Assembly: GCA_045644145.1 (NCBI GenBank)
Contig: JAZRGK010000005.1
Span: 59,780-123,779 of the forward strand
Direction: 5' to 3'
Length of the DNA: 64,000 nucleotides
From: Flemingiibacterium sp045644145
Lineage (GTDB): Bacteria; Bacillota; Clostridia; Oscillospirales; CAG-272
Every line of letters starts with the position of its first letter. Position 1 is the stretch's first letter. This document shows positions 27,201 to 36,231 of this stretch, piece by piece. The notes beneath the pieces were generated by a model, which did no database searches, was not told the DNA's origin, and was given only the letters and a program-made list of their open reading frames with translations. A program made the position numbers and the translations under genes.

Positions 27201-27992
27201 ATTCTTCTTGCGCTCGCCGTAAACAAATTTACGCTTTTCGAGATAATCGTTATATGTATCTTCAATGTACTTGTCGCCGATCTTCACCTCGTCGATAGCC
27301 GTGAGGAATGTGGTATGGCGGCAGTGGTCAGACCAGTATGAGTCTATAAGGCGAATCTCGGAAATGGTGGGATCGCGCTTTTCCTCGTCTTTAAAATAAC
27401 TCTGGCAGAACTTTACATCGTCAAGATCCATTGCAAGTGCATATTTCTTAAGGAATCCCTTAAGCTCGTCCTCACCGTAGGAGATGAATCCTTCGATAGT
27501 TTCAACGGTAGTAGGAATGTCAAAGCGCTCCGCAAGAGTCGCAGGCTTATCGAGAGATGCCTCGCGGCTCTCAACGGGGTTGATAACGTAAGCTTTTATC
27601 TTTTCAAGCTCTGCCTCGGTGATATCGCCGGAGAGAATATACACTCTCGCAGTGCGAACCGCGGGTCTGTCCTCATATGTAATAAGCTGAACGCACTGTG
27701 CGCAGGAATCGGCGCGCTGGTCGAACTGACCGGGCAGATATTCCACCGCAAACACCTTGTCGCCTGCATTCACAGTAGGCTCATCGAAGATTATATCGCT
27801 CTGTGGCTCGGAGAAGATAGTATTCTTCGCCTTAGCGAAAATATCTTCCGAGATTCCCTCAATATCATATCTGTTGAGGACTCTTACACCCTCAAGGGAA
27901 GTAATCATCAGATTTTCACGGATATCCGCAAAAAGTGAACGCGCTTCTACGGCATGCGCCAACTGTTTTTCCACAAATATTCTGTATACCAT
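24270..27992 (-). CDS. purL: Phosphoribosylformylglycinamidine synthase, single-chain clostridial type
   Basis: 1240 aa. It converts FGAR to FGAM with ATP and glutamine in purine synthesis. The N-terminal PurS-like part (1-150), the PurL catalytic region (NETHNHPTEIEPFGGAATCLGG ~293; ASAGYSSYG ~385) and the C-terminal glutamine amidotransferase (VFPGTNCEYD ~995 containing the nucleophile region, GGFSGGDEPDG ~1045, ICNGFQALV ~1090 with the catalytic Cys) are all present. AAGGAG precedes the ATG. It follows mtaB after 43 bases with no promoter seen; no other pur genes are nearby. Confidence 0.95.
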   Translation of the reverse strand: MVYRIFVEKQLAHAVEARSLFADIRENLMITSLEGVRVLNRYDIEGISEDIFAKAKNTIFSEPQSDIIFDEPTVNAGDKVFAVEYLPGQFDQRADSCAQCVQLITYEDRPAVRTARVYILSGDITEAELEKIKAYVINPVESREASLDKPATLAERFDIPTTVETIEGFISYGEDELKGFLKKYALAMDLDDVKFCQSYFKDEEKRDPTISEIRLIDSYWSDHCRHTTFLTAIDEVKIGDKYIEDTYNDYLEKRKFVYGERKKNISLMDMGTIAAKYLKKRGVLKNMDESEEINACSIKIKVDVDGEIQDWLLMFKNETHNHPTEIEPFGGAATCLGGAIRDPLSGRAYVYQAMRVTGCADPRVPVADTIPGKLPQSKITHGASAGYSSYGNQIGLATGAVYELYHPNYVAKHLEIGAVVGAAPECNVVRERPEAGDIIVLLGGKTGRDGCGGATGSSKAHTTESLTSCGAEVQKGNPPEERKIQRLFRNGEVTRLIKRCNDFGAGGVSVPIGELADGLEIDLSKVPKKYEGLDGTELAISESQERMAVVVAAENVEKFREFASRENLESTVVATVTEEARLKMLWNGKYIIDLSREFLNSNGAEKHTKIEITPVNENGLLDGYAATLDTANTEKALRELIGDLNICSQRGLVEKFDSSIGAGTVVMPYGGKYQLTQPQYMAAKIPVLEGETDTASVMAYGYDPFLSEKSPYHGAAYAVVESVAKLVAAGIDYTTVYLTFQEYFERTNGKPERWGKPMAALLGSLKAQLELNIAAIGGKDSMSGTFENIDVPPTLVSFAIAPMDAKNIVTPEFKAAGHKVYYFVPKYSEDKLPDFASLRELFSKVYGIAASGKAKAIYTVDAGGVAEGIMKMSFGNRIGFKSEGIDKNTLFALNYGAFIIETEEELDGVLLGYTTDDGKITIGDASVAVAELSDTWENTLEKVFPTKAAEVKPETTEKFSCTTRGAAHHADSFAKPRVVIPVFPGTNCEYDTMRRFVKAGAHADIFVLRNLDAKALGDAVDEFVALLDNAQMLMIPGGFSGGDEPDGSGKFITAVLRNPRVKDAVTRLLDERDGLALGICNGFQALVKSGLLPYGKIMDEMRPDCPTLTFNAIGRHQSMMVRTRISSVKSPWLMGVNEGDVHSIPISHGEGRFWASEDVIRSLAANGQIATQYVDMDGNPTMDIRYNPNGSAYAIEGILSPDGRILGKMGHSERIGRNVAVNIEGDKDQKIFESGVKYFK

Positions 27993-28035
27993 GTTACGAC
28001 TCCTTAAAAATTTTATTTGTCTTGGTATAAAACGC

Positions 28036-29373
28036 TTAAACTATGAAACCGGTATAAACACTTCCGTCAAAACCGTTAAGCTTGACAGTTTTCACACAAT
28101 TATGAAGATCATCCGAGGTTATAACCGCAACCTCAAGAAACTCGGGAGTATGCCCAACAGCCCTGCCGTCCTCACACAGTTCAAAAAGAACCTCTTTTTG
28201 CTGTCCGATGTAGCCCTCTGCCATTTTATACACGCACTCACGTCCTACCTCGGCAAGTCGCGCAAGACGTTTGGCTTTAATATCATCCGGTACCTGTCCG
28301 TCCATCTCGGCAGCTTCTGTTCCCGCGCGCTTGGAGTATGGGAAAACATGAAGATGTGTAAATCCCGTGCGGCGAACAAACTCTGCTGTTTCTTCAAACT
28401 CTGCATCGGTTTCGCCGGGAAATCCCACAATAAAATCCGCGCAGAACGTAACTCCCGGCATCTTATCTTTGAGATCGTTTATATACGCCTCTGCCATAGC
28501 GGTATTGTACTTGCGACGCATTGCCCCAAGCACACGATCAGATGCCGCCTGCATTGAAAGATGGAAGTTTGGCGCAAAATGCTTAAGCTTTGCTATGCGC
28601 TCTACAAATTCGGGGCGCAGTATGGAAGGATCAAGAGAACCGAGTCTGATACGTTCGATTCCGTCAATAGCATCAACTGCCTCTAAAAGATCTATGAGCT
28701 TGTATGTTCCGTCAAAATCTTTGCCATAAGATGCAGTTTCGATGCCTGTAAGAACTACTTCAAGGTATCCGCGCGAAACAAGTCCGCGAACTTCCGCAAC
28801 AACAGCATCCGGCGATTTTGAGCGAACCTTCCCCCTGGCATAAGGCACAATGCAATAGGCACAGTGGTTGTCACATCCATCCTCGATCTTAACATAAGCG
28901 CGAGTCCGCTCCGATGAATGGATAGTCATTGGCTCAAATGGGGCGTTTTCTATTTCATCCACTTTTATATCAGCGGCATGGTTCTTTTCCCCCGATGCTA
29001 CAAGCGCCAAAGCTGCATCTACCAGCCTTGTTTTGTTGCTGTTGCCGCAAATAAAGTCAACACCGTCGATACCTGCGGTCTTACCGGGATTAAGTTGGGA
29101 ATAGCAACCCGTTACAAGCACATAAGCTTTTGGATTATGTCTTGCGGCGCGGCGGATCATCTGACGGGTCTTTCTGTCGCTTTCAGCAGTGACTGTGCAG
29201 GAATTTATTATATATATTCCGCATTTTTCGGAAAATTTGCCGATGGTAAAGCCGTGCTTCTCAAACTCCTCAGCGATTGCGGTGCTTTCGTACTGATTGA
29301 CCTTACAGCCGAGAGTCATAATTCCTACTTTGCGGTTTATTTTGCTGTTAATTTTGAACACCTCAGGATACAT
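28036..29373 (-). CDS. mtaB: tRNA t6A37 methylthiotransferase MtaB
   Basis: 445 aa radical-SAM enzyme that makes ms2t6A at position 37 of ANN-decoding tRNAs. The N-terminal MTTase domain has the cluster Cys in TLGCKVNQYES (~23) and TGCYSQ (~90); the radical-SAM CxxxCxxC is GCDNHCAYCIVPYARG (~167-182); a TRAM-like domain follows at ~380-440. The ATG at 29373 has no ribosome site, whereas GAGGTG lies just inside the frame, so the true start may be internal. Confidence 0.93.
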   Translation of the reverse strand: MYPEVFKINSKINRKVGIMTLGCKVNQYESTAIAEEFEKHGFTIGKFSEKCGIYIINSCTVTAESDRKTRQMIRRAARHNPKAYVLVTGCYSQLNPGKTAGIDGVDFICGNSNKTRLVDAALALVASGEKNHAADIKVDEIENAPFEPMTIHSSERTRAYVKIEDGCDNHCAYCIVPYARGKVRSKSPDAVVAEVRGLVSRGYLEVVLTGIETASYGKDFDGTYKLIDLLEAVDAIDGIERIRLGSLDPSILRPEFVERIAKLKHFAPNFHLSMQAASDRVLGAMRRKYNTAMAEAYINDLKDKMPGVTFCADFIVGFPGETDAEFEETAEFVRRTGFTHLHVFPYSKRAGTEAAEMDGQVPDDIKAKRLARLAEVGRECVYKMAEGYIGQQKEVLFELCEDGRAVGHTPEFLEVAVITSDDLHNCVKTVKLNGFDGSVYTGFIV

Positions 29374-29412
29374 GAAAATATACGATATAACGAAAAATAT
29401 ATCTCTCTATAT

Positions 29413-29441
29413 ATTTTAACATCTTTTATAATTTTAGTAAA
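29413..29441 (-). promoter_or_regulatory. Possible promoter of mtaB-purL
   Basis: Minus strand TTTACT (29441-29436), 17 bases, TAAAAT (29418-29413). A TTGACA occurs just upstream but at poor spacing. Confidence 0.4.
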
Positions 29442-29602
29442 TGTCAAAATATGCCGAAGTTTGTTGTCTGTGCGAAAAATATAATGAGGATTTTGAACAA
29501 TTTATACAATTTTCGCTTTAGTTTTTGTAAAAATCATCAAACCCATGTCATGAAACAGCGAAAAAACCGCCGGGCAGACATGCAACTCCCCTATTATAAT
29601 TA

Positions 29603-29644
29603 TAAATCCCCGAAGCGTTTTTGTCAACAGAATTCGGGGATTTA
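29603..29644 (-). terminator. Terminator of trkA-trkH
   Basis: 12-bp stem TAAATCCCCGAA with TTCGGGGATTTA around an 18-base loop, 26 bases after the trkH stop. The following T-run is weak. Confidence 0.55.
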
Positions 29645-29669
29645 CCTAATAAAATTTTATTTTAACCTA

Positions 29670-31124
29670 TTATCTGCGGCACCATGTGGACGGGGCAAAC
29701 AGCATTATCATAGGGAATATTTCAAGTCTTCCGGCAAGCATATCGAATGAAAGCACAAGCTTGGTAACTGCCGAAAAGCCGCCGAAACCGCCGTAAGGAC
29801 CTACTTCCCCGAGTCCGGGACCAATGTTGTTTATTGTCGCCGCTATCGCCGTGAATCCCGTAACCAGATCGCACTCCTCAATAACAGTAAGCACAAGCAT
29901 AGAGGTAACATACAGCATTCCGTAAACAATAATATATGCCGTAGCGCCTCGTATAACCTCATGCTCTACCGTTTTTCCGTCAGAACGCACGGAAATTACC
30001 GCATGGGGATGAAGCATATACTTAATCTCCCGTAGTCCGGTTTTAGCAAGCAGTAAAAGGCGGCTCACTTTTATACCACCGCCGGTTGACCCGGCGCAGG
30101 CACCGCAAAACATGAGTAAAACAAGTAAAGTCTGGGACAAAATCGGCCATGTATTAAAATCCGACGTTGCAAAGCCAGTGGTAGTGATAATTGATGAAAC
30201 CTGAAAAAATGCATACCGCACAGAATCCCACACATTGCCGTAAATACGGTAAATATCAAGAGAAATAAGCAAGGTGGAACCTGCAATTATACCTATATAC
30301 CACCGCAGCTCCTCGTTTTTCAACGCCTGCAGTCCCTGACCAATGATTATCAGGTAATAGAGATTGAAGTTGACACCGAACAGCACCATAAAAATGCCGA
30401 TAACATAATCAACATATGCACTGTTATATGCGGCAATGCTTGCGGCTTTGATGCCAAATCCACCGGTGCCTGCCGTGGCAAAGGAATTCAGAACACTGTC
30501 AAAAACCGGCATGCCGCCAAGGACAAGCAGTAACACCTCGATAACCGTCATGACCACATATATGCCATACATGATCCTGGCGGTACGGCTTATTTTTGAA
30601 ACAAGCTTACCAACCTTGGGCCCGGGAACCTCGGCGCGCATTATATGCATAAATTTCACCGAGCGCGTGTCTGCCTGGGGGAGTATCGCCATAACAAACA
30701 CAAGCACGCCCATACCGCCTATCCAGTGTGTAAAGCTTCGCCAGAACAAAAGCGAGTGATCAAGCGCTTCCACATCCGCAAGAATACTTGCACCTGTGGT
30801 GGTAAAACCCGAAACCGTTTCAAAAAGCGCATCAATAAATGAGGGGGTTGCTCCGCCGAGCACAAATGGCATTGCGCCGATAAGGGACATTATCACCCAC
30901 GAAAGGGCAACACTGACGAAGCCTTCTTTAGCGTATATCTGCGTATTTTCCGGTTTTCTCATGGTTGCAAGTGTCCCTATAATCAACAAAAACACTATGG
31001 GGAGCAAAAATGCCAGCCATGAGCTCTCGCCGTATACAAGGGCACACACGAGCGGCAGAGCCATGAGTATGCCCTCAACGCGCACGATATGTCCGATTAT
31101 ATAGGCAATCATTCTGTAATTCAT
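29670..31124 (-). CDS. trkH: TrkH-family potassium uptake permease
   Basis: 484 aa, about ten membrane helices. Selectivity-filter-like segments recur: ETVSGFTTTGAS (~108), ATAGTGGFG (~217), SIITTTGFATSDF (~310) and the late NNIGPGLG (~435). It imports K+ with the NAD-binding TrkA encoded just upstream (11 bases). AAAGGAAAA precedes the ATG. Confidence 0.95.
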   Translation of the reverse strand: MNYRMIAYIIGHIVRVEGILMALPLVCALVYGESSWLAFLLPIVFLLIIGTLATMRKPENTQIYAKEGFVSVALSWVIMSLIGAMPFVLGGATPSFIDALFETVSGFTTTGASILADVEALDHSLLFWRSFTHWIGGMGVLVFVMAILPQADTRSVKFMHIMRAEVPGPKVGKLVSKISRTARIMYGIYVVMTVIEVLLLVLGGMPVFDSVLNSFATAGTGGFGIKAASIAAYNSAYVDYVIGIFMVLFGVNFNLYYLIIIGQGLQALKNEELRWYIGIIAGSTLLISLDIYRIYGNVWDSVRYAFFQVSSIITTTGFATSDFNTWPILSQTLLVLLMFCGACAGSTGGGIKVSRLLLLAKTGLREIKYMLHPHAVISVRSDGKTVEHEVIRGATAYIIVYGMLYVTSMLVLTVIEECDLVTGFTAIAATINNIGPGLGEVGPYGGFGGFSAVTKLVLSFDMLAGRLEIFPMIMLFAPSTWCRR

Positions 31125-31135
31125 AGAGTTTTCCT

Positions 31136-32506
31136 TTACTTTACGGGATTTTCAAGAATATCGTCAAGGTCATGCACCGCCTGCTCACTCTTTGCTACCA
31201 CGATTACCGTATCACCCTTTTCGATTGTATCGTCACCGTGGGGATAAATGATACGCCCGCCGCGGATTATGCAGGCAATTATGATATTCTTCCGTATCTT
31301 CATGGTTTTGATGGGTTTACCGAGATCGTCAAAGCCGTCCGCCGCCACGAATTCAATGGCTTCCACCTCGCCGTCAACTATCTTGTAAAGGGTTTCGATA
31401 CTGCTGCTGTCAGAGTGTTCAAGACCGCGGAGATATCGAAGTATGCTGTTTGCTGTTATGGATTTGGGCGAGATAACACATTCAAGTCCGATTGATGAGA
31501 GAAGCTTCATTATGTTAGGACGGTTTACTTTGGTGATAACTTTATCCACACCGCATTTTGCCGCATACAGCGAAAGCATGATGTTTTCTTCATCAAGTCC
31601 CGTGAGCGCTACTGCCGCATCCATATGAGCAATTCCTTCCTCATCAAGAAGATCGCTGTCGGTGGCATCCCCGTGTATTATCATTGCCTTAGGAAGCATA
31701 TCCGCAAGCTGTTCCGCACGTTTTGGGTCGCGCTCCACAAGCTTTATCTCAATTCCAAGGCTTTCAAGACGCTTTGCAAGGAAATAAGCGATCTTTCCCC
31801 CACCCAGAAGCATGACGCTCCGTATGCGCTTGTCGGCAATGCCAAGCTTTTTAAAAAAGCTTACAAGATCGGCATGCGATGCGGTTATATGGATAACGTC
31901 ACCTGCTTCGGGAGTAAAGTCACCTCTCGGAATTGTTACCTCTTCGCCGCGTTTTACCGCGCACACCAGCACATTTACTCCGCACACACTGACAAGCTCA
32001 CTGAGCCGTCTGCCGCAGAGTGGATGCTCCTTGCCTATCTTTACTTCCACAAGATCCACGCGCCCCTTGCAGAACGTGTCCACCTTAAGCGCTGCCGGGA
32101 ACCGTATAATTCTCTGTATCTCCTGCGCGGCATCGTATTCAGGATTCACCGCCATGGAAAGCCCGAATTCAGTCCGCATAAACGATATCTGGTTTGAGTA
32201 TTCCGGATTGCGCACTCTGGCTATAGTGTGCCTTGTACCCAGCTTTCGCGCCACAAGGCAGCACATTATATTAAGCTCGTCCGAAGCGGTAACGGCAATA
32301 AGGAGATTCGCCTTATCCGCCCCTGCCTCAAGCTGCACGGAATTGCTTGCTCCGTTACCTACAACACCGAGCACATCGTATTCGTTAACTATATTTTCAA
32401 TAACCGCCTGATCGGTGTCAACAACAGTAACGTCGTGCCCCTCGGCAGATATATACGACGTAAGCAGGTCACCGACCTTGCCGCAGCCTACAATTATTAT
32501 TCGCAT
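31136..32506 (-). CDS. trkA: Trk potassium transporter peripheral subunit TrkA
   Basis: 456 aa from the ATG at 32506 (GAGGTAG 5 bases before). Two tandem RCK units, each with a Rossmann dinucleotide motif: IIIVGCGKVG (residue 3) and VMLLGGGKIAYF (~230), each followed by a TrkA-C domain. It is cytoplasmic and gates TrkH in response to nucleotides. The order trkA-trkH suggests one operon. Confidence 0.95.
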   Translation of the reverse strand: MRIIIVGCGKVGDLLTSYISAEGHDVTVVDTDQAVIENIVNEYDVLGVVGNGASNSVQLEAGADKANLLIAVTASDELNIMCCLVARKLGTRHTIARVRNPEYSNQISFMRTEFGLSMAVNPEYDAAQEIQRIIRFPAALKVDTFCKGRVDLVEVKIGKEHPLCGRRLSELVSVCGVNVLVCAVKRGEEVTIPRGDFTPEAGDVIHITASHADLVSFFKKLGIADKRIRSVMLLGGGKIAYFLAKRLESLGIEIKLVERDPKRAEQLADMLPKAMIIHGDATDSDLLDEEGIAHMDAAVALTGLDEENIMLSLYAAKCGVDKVITKVNRPNIMKLLSSIGLECVISPKSITANSILRYLRGLEHSDSSSIETLYKIVDGEVEAIEFVAADGFDDLGKPIKTMKIRKNIIIACIIRGGRIIYPHGDDTIEKGDTVIVVAKSEQAVHDLDDILENPVK

Positions 32507-32618
32507 AATGCTACCTCGTCCAAATTTTCGGTATGACAATATTGTAATATAATTTGCCGGAAATTTCAATAGAAAATCGAAAAATTGACAGTATGTGTAA
32601 AAAAGTTTTATTTTCCCC

Positions 32619-32647
32619 TTGACAATACTTCAAATACATGTTATACT
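32619..32647 (+). promoter_or_regulatory. Sigma-A promoter of the GntR-ABC operon
   Basis: TTGACA (32619-32624), 17 bases, TATACT (32642-32647), 53 bases before the gntR ATG. Confidence 0.85.
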
Positions 32648-32650
32648 TTA

Positions 32651-32675
32651 AGTGTACTAACACACATAGTACACA
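32651..32675 (+). promoter_or_regulatory. YtrA/GntR-type operator
   Basis: Perfect 8-bp inverted repeat GTGTACTA (32652-32659) and TAGTACAC (32667-32674) with a 7-base spacer, placed over the expected transcription start. It also reads AGTGTA-N13-TACACA, nearly the AGTGTA-N13-TACACT site I recall for B. subtilis YtrA. It likely lets the encoded GntR repress its own operon. Confidence 0.75.
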
Positions 32676-32700
32676 TATAACGTCAACAAGGGGGATAAGC

Positions 32701-33081
32701 ATGGGAGTTATAAGCGTTGACACAAGAGATCGTAAGCCAATTTATGAGCAGCTTACAGACAATATAAAAAATTTGGTGCTTCACGGTGTGCTGAAGCCGG
32801 GCGAGCAGCTTCCCGGCGTGCGCACGCTGGCAGTAGAGCTTGCTATCAACCCCAACACCATACAAAAGGCGTATGCCGAGCTTGAGCGGCGCGGAATTAT
32901 ATATACACTGCAAGGACGCGGCAGCTTTATTTCGGACAATGTAAGCGAGCTTTCCAGATTGCAGAGAGAGCACAGTCTTTCCGAACTTCGGGCATGCCTG
33001 CTTGCAGCATATGATGCAAAAGCCTCAAAGGATGAGGTGCTTGAGGTAATAAACGAAATATGGAGGAATCAAAATGATTGA
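32701..33081 (+). CDS. GntR-family (YtrA-like) transcriptional repressor
   Basis: 126 aa from the ATG at 32701 (AAGGGGGATAAGC before it). The winged helix-turn-helix spans ~10-78 (GEQLPGVRTLAVELAINPNT), followed by only ~45 helical residues, the short effector-poor tail of the YtrA subfamily. It overlaps the ABC ATPase start by eight bases. The operator at its own promoter supports autoregulation. Confidence 0.93.
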   Translation: MGVISVDTRDRKPIYEQLTDNIKNLVLHGVLKPGEQLPGVRTLAVELAINPNTIQKAYAELERRGIIYTLQGRGSFISDNVSELSRLQREHSLSELRACLLAAYDAKASKDEVLEVINEIWRNQND

Positions 33082-33973
33082 ACTTAAAAACGTCAGCATG
33101 AGCTATGGCAAAATACGCTCTCTTGATAATGTGAGTGCCGCAGTCCGTGACGGCTCAATATTTGGGCTTATAGGTTCAAACGGCTCCGGCAAATCCACTA
33201 TGCTCCGCATACTCACCGGAATCATAAAGCCTGAATCCGGAAGCGTTCTTTATGATTCGTTGCCCGTTTGGGAAAACGTAGATGTAAAGGAAGATATCAT
33301 TTATCTTTCTGACGAGCAGTTTTTCCTGCCGCACTGCACCATAAACGATATGCGCGCGCTTTACAAAACGGTATATACCGGGTTTTCCGACGAAACCTTC
33401 AAAAAGCTCAGCGGCATTTTCACTCTCGACTGCAACCGCAAAATAAACACCTTCTCGAAGGGAATGAAAAAGCAAGCGTCTGTGCTTCTTGGAATATCCG
33501 CACGCCCTAAATATCTGCTTTGCGATGAAACATTCGACGGTCTTGATCCCGTAGTGCGCCAGCTTGTAAAACGAATCCTCGCAGAGGAATCCGCAGAGCA
33601 CGGTATGACCACCATAATAGCATCCCACAATCTCCGTGAGATGGAGGATATCTGCGATACTGTGGGACTTCTCCACAAAGGCGAGCTTCTTTTTGTAAGA
33701 GAGCTTGACGATATGAAATCGGGGCTTCACAAGGTCCAGGCAATATTCGAGGGTGCGTTTGACGCAGGCAAGCTTGCACCTATGAGCATCCTTGGCTACA
33801 GCCGCCGCGGAAGTCTGGTATCCTTTATTGCCCGAGGCACCATAAACGAAATAAACGCTCATATGATAGAGAAAAATCCCACGTTCTACGAAACCGTACC
33901 TCTCACATTAGAGGAAATATTCATCTGCGAAATGGAGGAAAAAGGCTATGACTTCTCAAAACTCGATTACTGA
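33074..33973 (+). CDS. ABC transporter ATP-binding protein (YtrB-like)
   Basis: 299 aa. Walker A GSNGSGKST (~35), an unusual signature FSKGMKKQASV (~128) typical of drug/bacitracin-type ATPases, Walker B YLLCDETFDGLD (~150), H-loop ASHN (~185). The C-terminal ~80 residues are an accessory region. It energises the permease encoded downstream, whose start overlaps by 26 bases. Confidence 0.93.
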   Translation: MIELKNVSMSYGKIRSLDNVSAAVRDGSIFGLIGSNGSGKSTMLRILTGIIKPESGSVLYDSLPVWENVDVKEDIIYLSDEQFFLPHCTINDMRALYKTVYTGFSDETFKKLSGIFTLDCNRKINTFSKGMKKQASVLLGISARPKYLLCDETFDGLDPVVRQLVKRILAEESAEHGMTTIIASHNLREMEDICDTVGLLHKGELLFVRELDDMKSGLHKVQAIFEGAFDAGKLAPMSILGYSRRGSLVSFIARGTINEINAHMIEKNPTFYETVPLTLEEIFICEMEEKGYDFSKLDY

Positions 33974-36068
33974 TAAGAAGTCTGTGGGCTTCATGCCGTT
34001 CTTTGGCTTCAGCACTAAGCAGTTCTGGACAACCATACTTCTTTTTACCATTATACTGTTCTTCGTTCTGCCCGTGCCGATACTTATGATAATAAGCGAT
34101 CGGGACGTAATGACCGCCGAGGAAATCATTCGTTTGAAGAATGACATCGGCGAAGAATGGGTATCAGGAGTCCGCTATGCGGTTATTCCGATTCTTTCGG
34201 TATTCGGTATAGTCTTGTCCTGCTCCAGATTCAAGTATTTGAAGAGTAAGGTGTCTGTTGATTTTTACCACAGTCTACCCATAAAGCGCGGCAGACTGTT
34301 TTTGACGCAGCTTGGCGTAGGTGCCATTGCAGTGGCTATTCCATACTTATTCAATGTAATATTTGCACTTACGGTTATTGGTTCAAACGGACTTATTTCC
34401 CAGATGCTGATTGTGAATTCACTCATAATGACCGCCGAAACATTTATCTACACACTGTTTTTCTTTTCCCTCTCAACCCTCGTGGGCATGAGCTGCGGAC
34501 TTACCGCTGTTCAGCTTACGCTTACTGCGGTAGCAATTTTCATAGTACCTGCCGTATACATAACAGTGCTTGGATATATCAATATTTTTAACGAAAACAT
34601 GTGGTTTAGTTTCTACGCAAATACTTCACTTTTTGAAAAGCTGTCGCCCGTATTCAGATTTATATTCAACGCGGAGCCGGTTGGTGCTTTAGAAGCAATA
34701 CTAATGCTTATTATCTCTGCGGCGATCTTGGTTTTGGCATATTTCGTTTATATGGGACGAAAGAGTGAGCGTGCAGGTACGCCGGTAGTATTCCCAATCC
34801 TCGGCGAGGTTATCAAATATATTCTTGTGTTCCTCGGGACACTGCTTGGCGGTATGCTGTTCTACTATATCATGGACAGCTATTTCTGGACTGTATTCGG
34901 CATGATATGCGGTATGGTGCTTGTATTTATGCTCACCAATACCATTCTCAACAAGACCGCCAGAGCAATGTTCAAGGGCTGGAAAGGGCTTTTGGTATTT
35001 GCAGTATGTGCGGCTGTAATGTTCACGGTTCTTGTAAACAATGCGTTCGGCATCAATACGCGAATTCCTGCGCCGGAGAATACCGCACGGGTAGTGGTTA
35101 ACTTTGATGAAACATCCGGAGAAATGGAATTTCGTGATAAAGCCGTAATTGAAGCACTGGAGAATATTTATAACAATAGTCTTTGGGACAAACAGTATGA
35201 GTATGGCAATCCCACCTATTGGTATGACTACATGTATGTTGAAATCGTATTCTACCCCAAACTTGGCATACCGAATGCCAAAACTGTTCGTGTCTACAAC
35301 AAAAACGAGCTTGTCGAAGACTTCCGTACTATCCTTGACAGTGAGGAATTCAAAGCTCAGTACGCCGCTGTTTTTGACAAACTCGAAGACAGTAGAGGTT
35401 ATATGTATGTGAATCGAATAAATTATATATTCAACGCTGATGGCACTGTAACAAGCGACACATCCGGTAACGGCAGTTGGGATTTTGATAACTTTAATAT
35501 TTCGGATAATGTGGCAAACATGTTCGGATTAACGCTTATCGCCGAGGAAAACAAAGCCTGCGGCTTCGATTATTTCCAGCAACCTCAATTCGGAAGGGTT
35601 TACGCAACACTGTATAATAAAAACGAGGCAATCCGGCTCCCACTCTTTAACTCTATGAATACACTTGTGGAGCATTACATTGAAACCGATTGGCTCAGTC
35701 AGACTCCGGAGGAAACCATTGAAAAGCTTACTGAGATCATCGACGAAATTGTAGTTTATAAAGCCGGTGAAGTAAACAAGCTTTCTATAAAGGATAAGAC
35801 TCAGATAAAAGAGCTTCTTTCAAGCGCAACCAATCCTTTCGGCGATGAGCACAGTGTGTACACCTTTGTGGAAACAGATTACTACGCTGAGTACATACTT
35901 AATATATCCGACAACTACGATATCGAGTATTATTATGATGAATACGGCAACAGAAATACTGTAAAAGTTCCCAGAGATATCGAAGATATCCGCACATATG
36001 AAGAACCGGTCAGACTTGCATTCCTTCTCGGCAAGATACCCGAATTCGTTACTGACGCACTTGGATAA
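33948..36068 (+). CDS. Large ABC-2-type permease with C-terminal soluble domain (YtrC-like)
   Basis: 706 aa. About ten membrane helices in residues 25-380, then a soluble region from ~390 to the end, rich in Tyr, Asp and Asn, which I take to be extracytoplasmic (it resembles what is annotated as DUF6449, recalled with modest certainty). GGAGG lies 12 bases before the ATG inside the ATPase gene. Export or signalling related to cell-wall stress is the usual role of such operons; inferred. Confidence 0.85.
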   Translation: MTSQNSITDKKSVGFMPFFGFSTKQFWTTILLFTIILFFVLPVPILMIISDRDVMTAEEIIRLKNDIGEEWVSGVRYAVIPILSVFGIVLSCSRFKYLKSKVSVDFYHSLPIKRGRLFLTQLGVGAIAVAIPYLFNVIFALTVIGSNGLISQMLIVNSLIMTAETFIYTLFFFSLSTLVGMSCGLTAVQLTLTAVAIFIVPAVYITVLGYINIFNENMWFSFYANTSLFEKLSPVFRFIFNAEPVGALEAILMLIISAAILVLAYFVYMGRKSERAGTPVVFPILGEVIKYILVFLGTLLGGMLFYYIMDSYFWTVFGMICGMVLVFMLTNTILNKTARAMFKGWKGLLVFAVCAAVMFTVLVNNAFGINTRIPAPENTARVVVNFDETSGEMEFRDKAVIEALENIYNNSLWDKQYEYGNPTYWYDYMYVEIVFYPKLGIPNAKTVRVYNKNELVEDFRTILDSEEFKAQYAAVFDKLEDSRGYMYVNRINYIFNADGTVTSDTSGNGSWDFDNFNISDNVANMFGLTLIAEENKACGFDYFQQPQFGRVYATLYNKNEAIRLPLFNSMNTLVEHYIETDWLSQTPEETIEKLTEIIDEIVVYKAGEVNKLSIKDKTQIKELLSSATNPFGDEHSVYTFVETDYYAEYILNISDNYDIEYYYDEYGNRNTVKVPRDIEDIRTYEEPVRLAFLLGKIPEFVTDALG

Positions 36069-36076
36069 TCCCCCTC

Positions 36077-36105
36077 ACGGCACCGCGAAAATCGCGCGGT
36101 GCCGT
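36077..36105 (+). terminator. Terminator of the GntR-ABC operon
   Basis: 11-bp GC-rich stem (36077-36087 with 36095-36105) followed by ATTTTTGTG, nine bases past the permease stop. Confidence 0.9.
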
Positions 36106-36183
36106 ATTTTTGTGTCCTCACAGTATATTTTTTCGTATTTTCTTCCTAAATTTCAATTTTGTTCACTCATTTTAGAAAATTTA

Positions 36184-36192
36184 TGGTATAAT
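36184..36192 (+). promoter_or_regulatory. Extended -10 promoter of ispD
   Basis: TGGTATAAT (36184-36192) with no good -35 box at normal spacing; the ispD ATG is 40 bases on. Confidence 0.5.
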
Positions 36193-36231
36193 ATAAGCAT
36201 AAGTAAATTTTAGTAGGGGGAAAAGGCGCAA

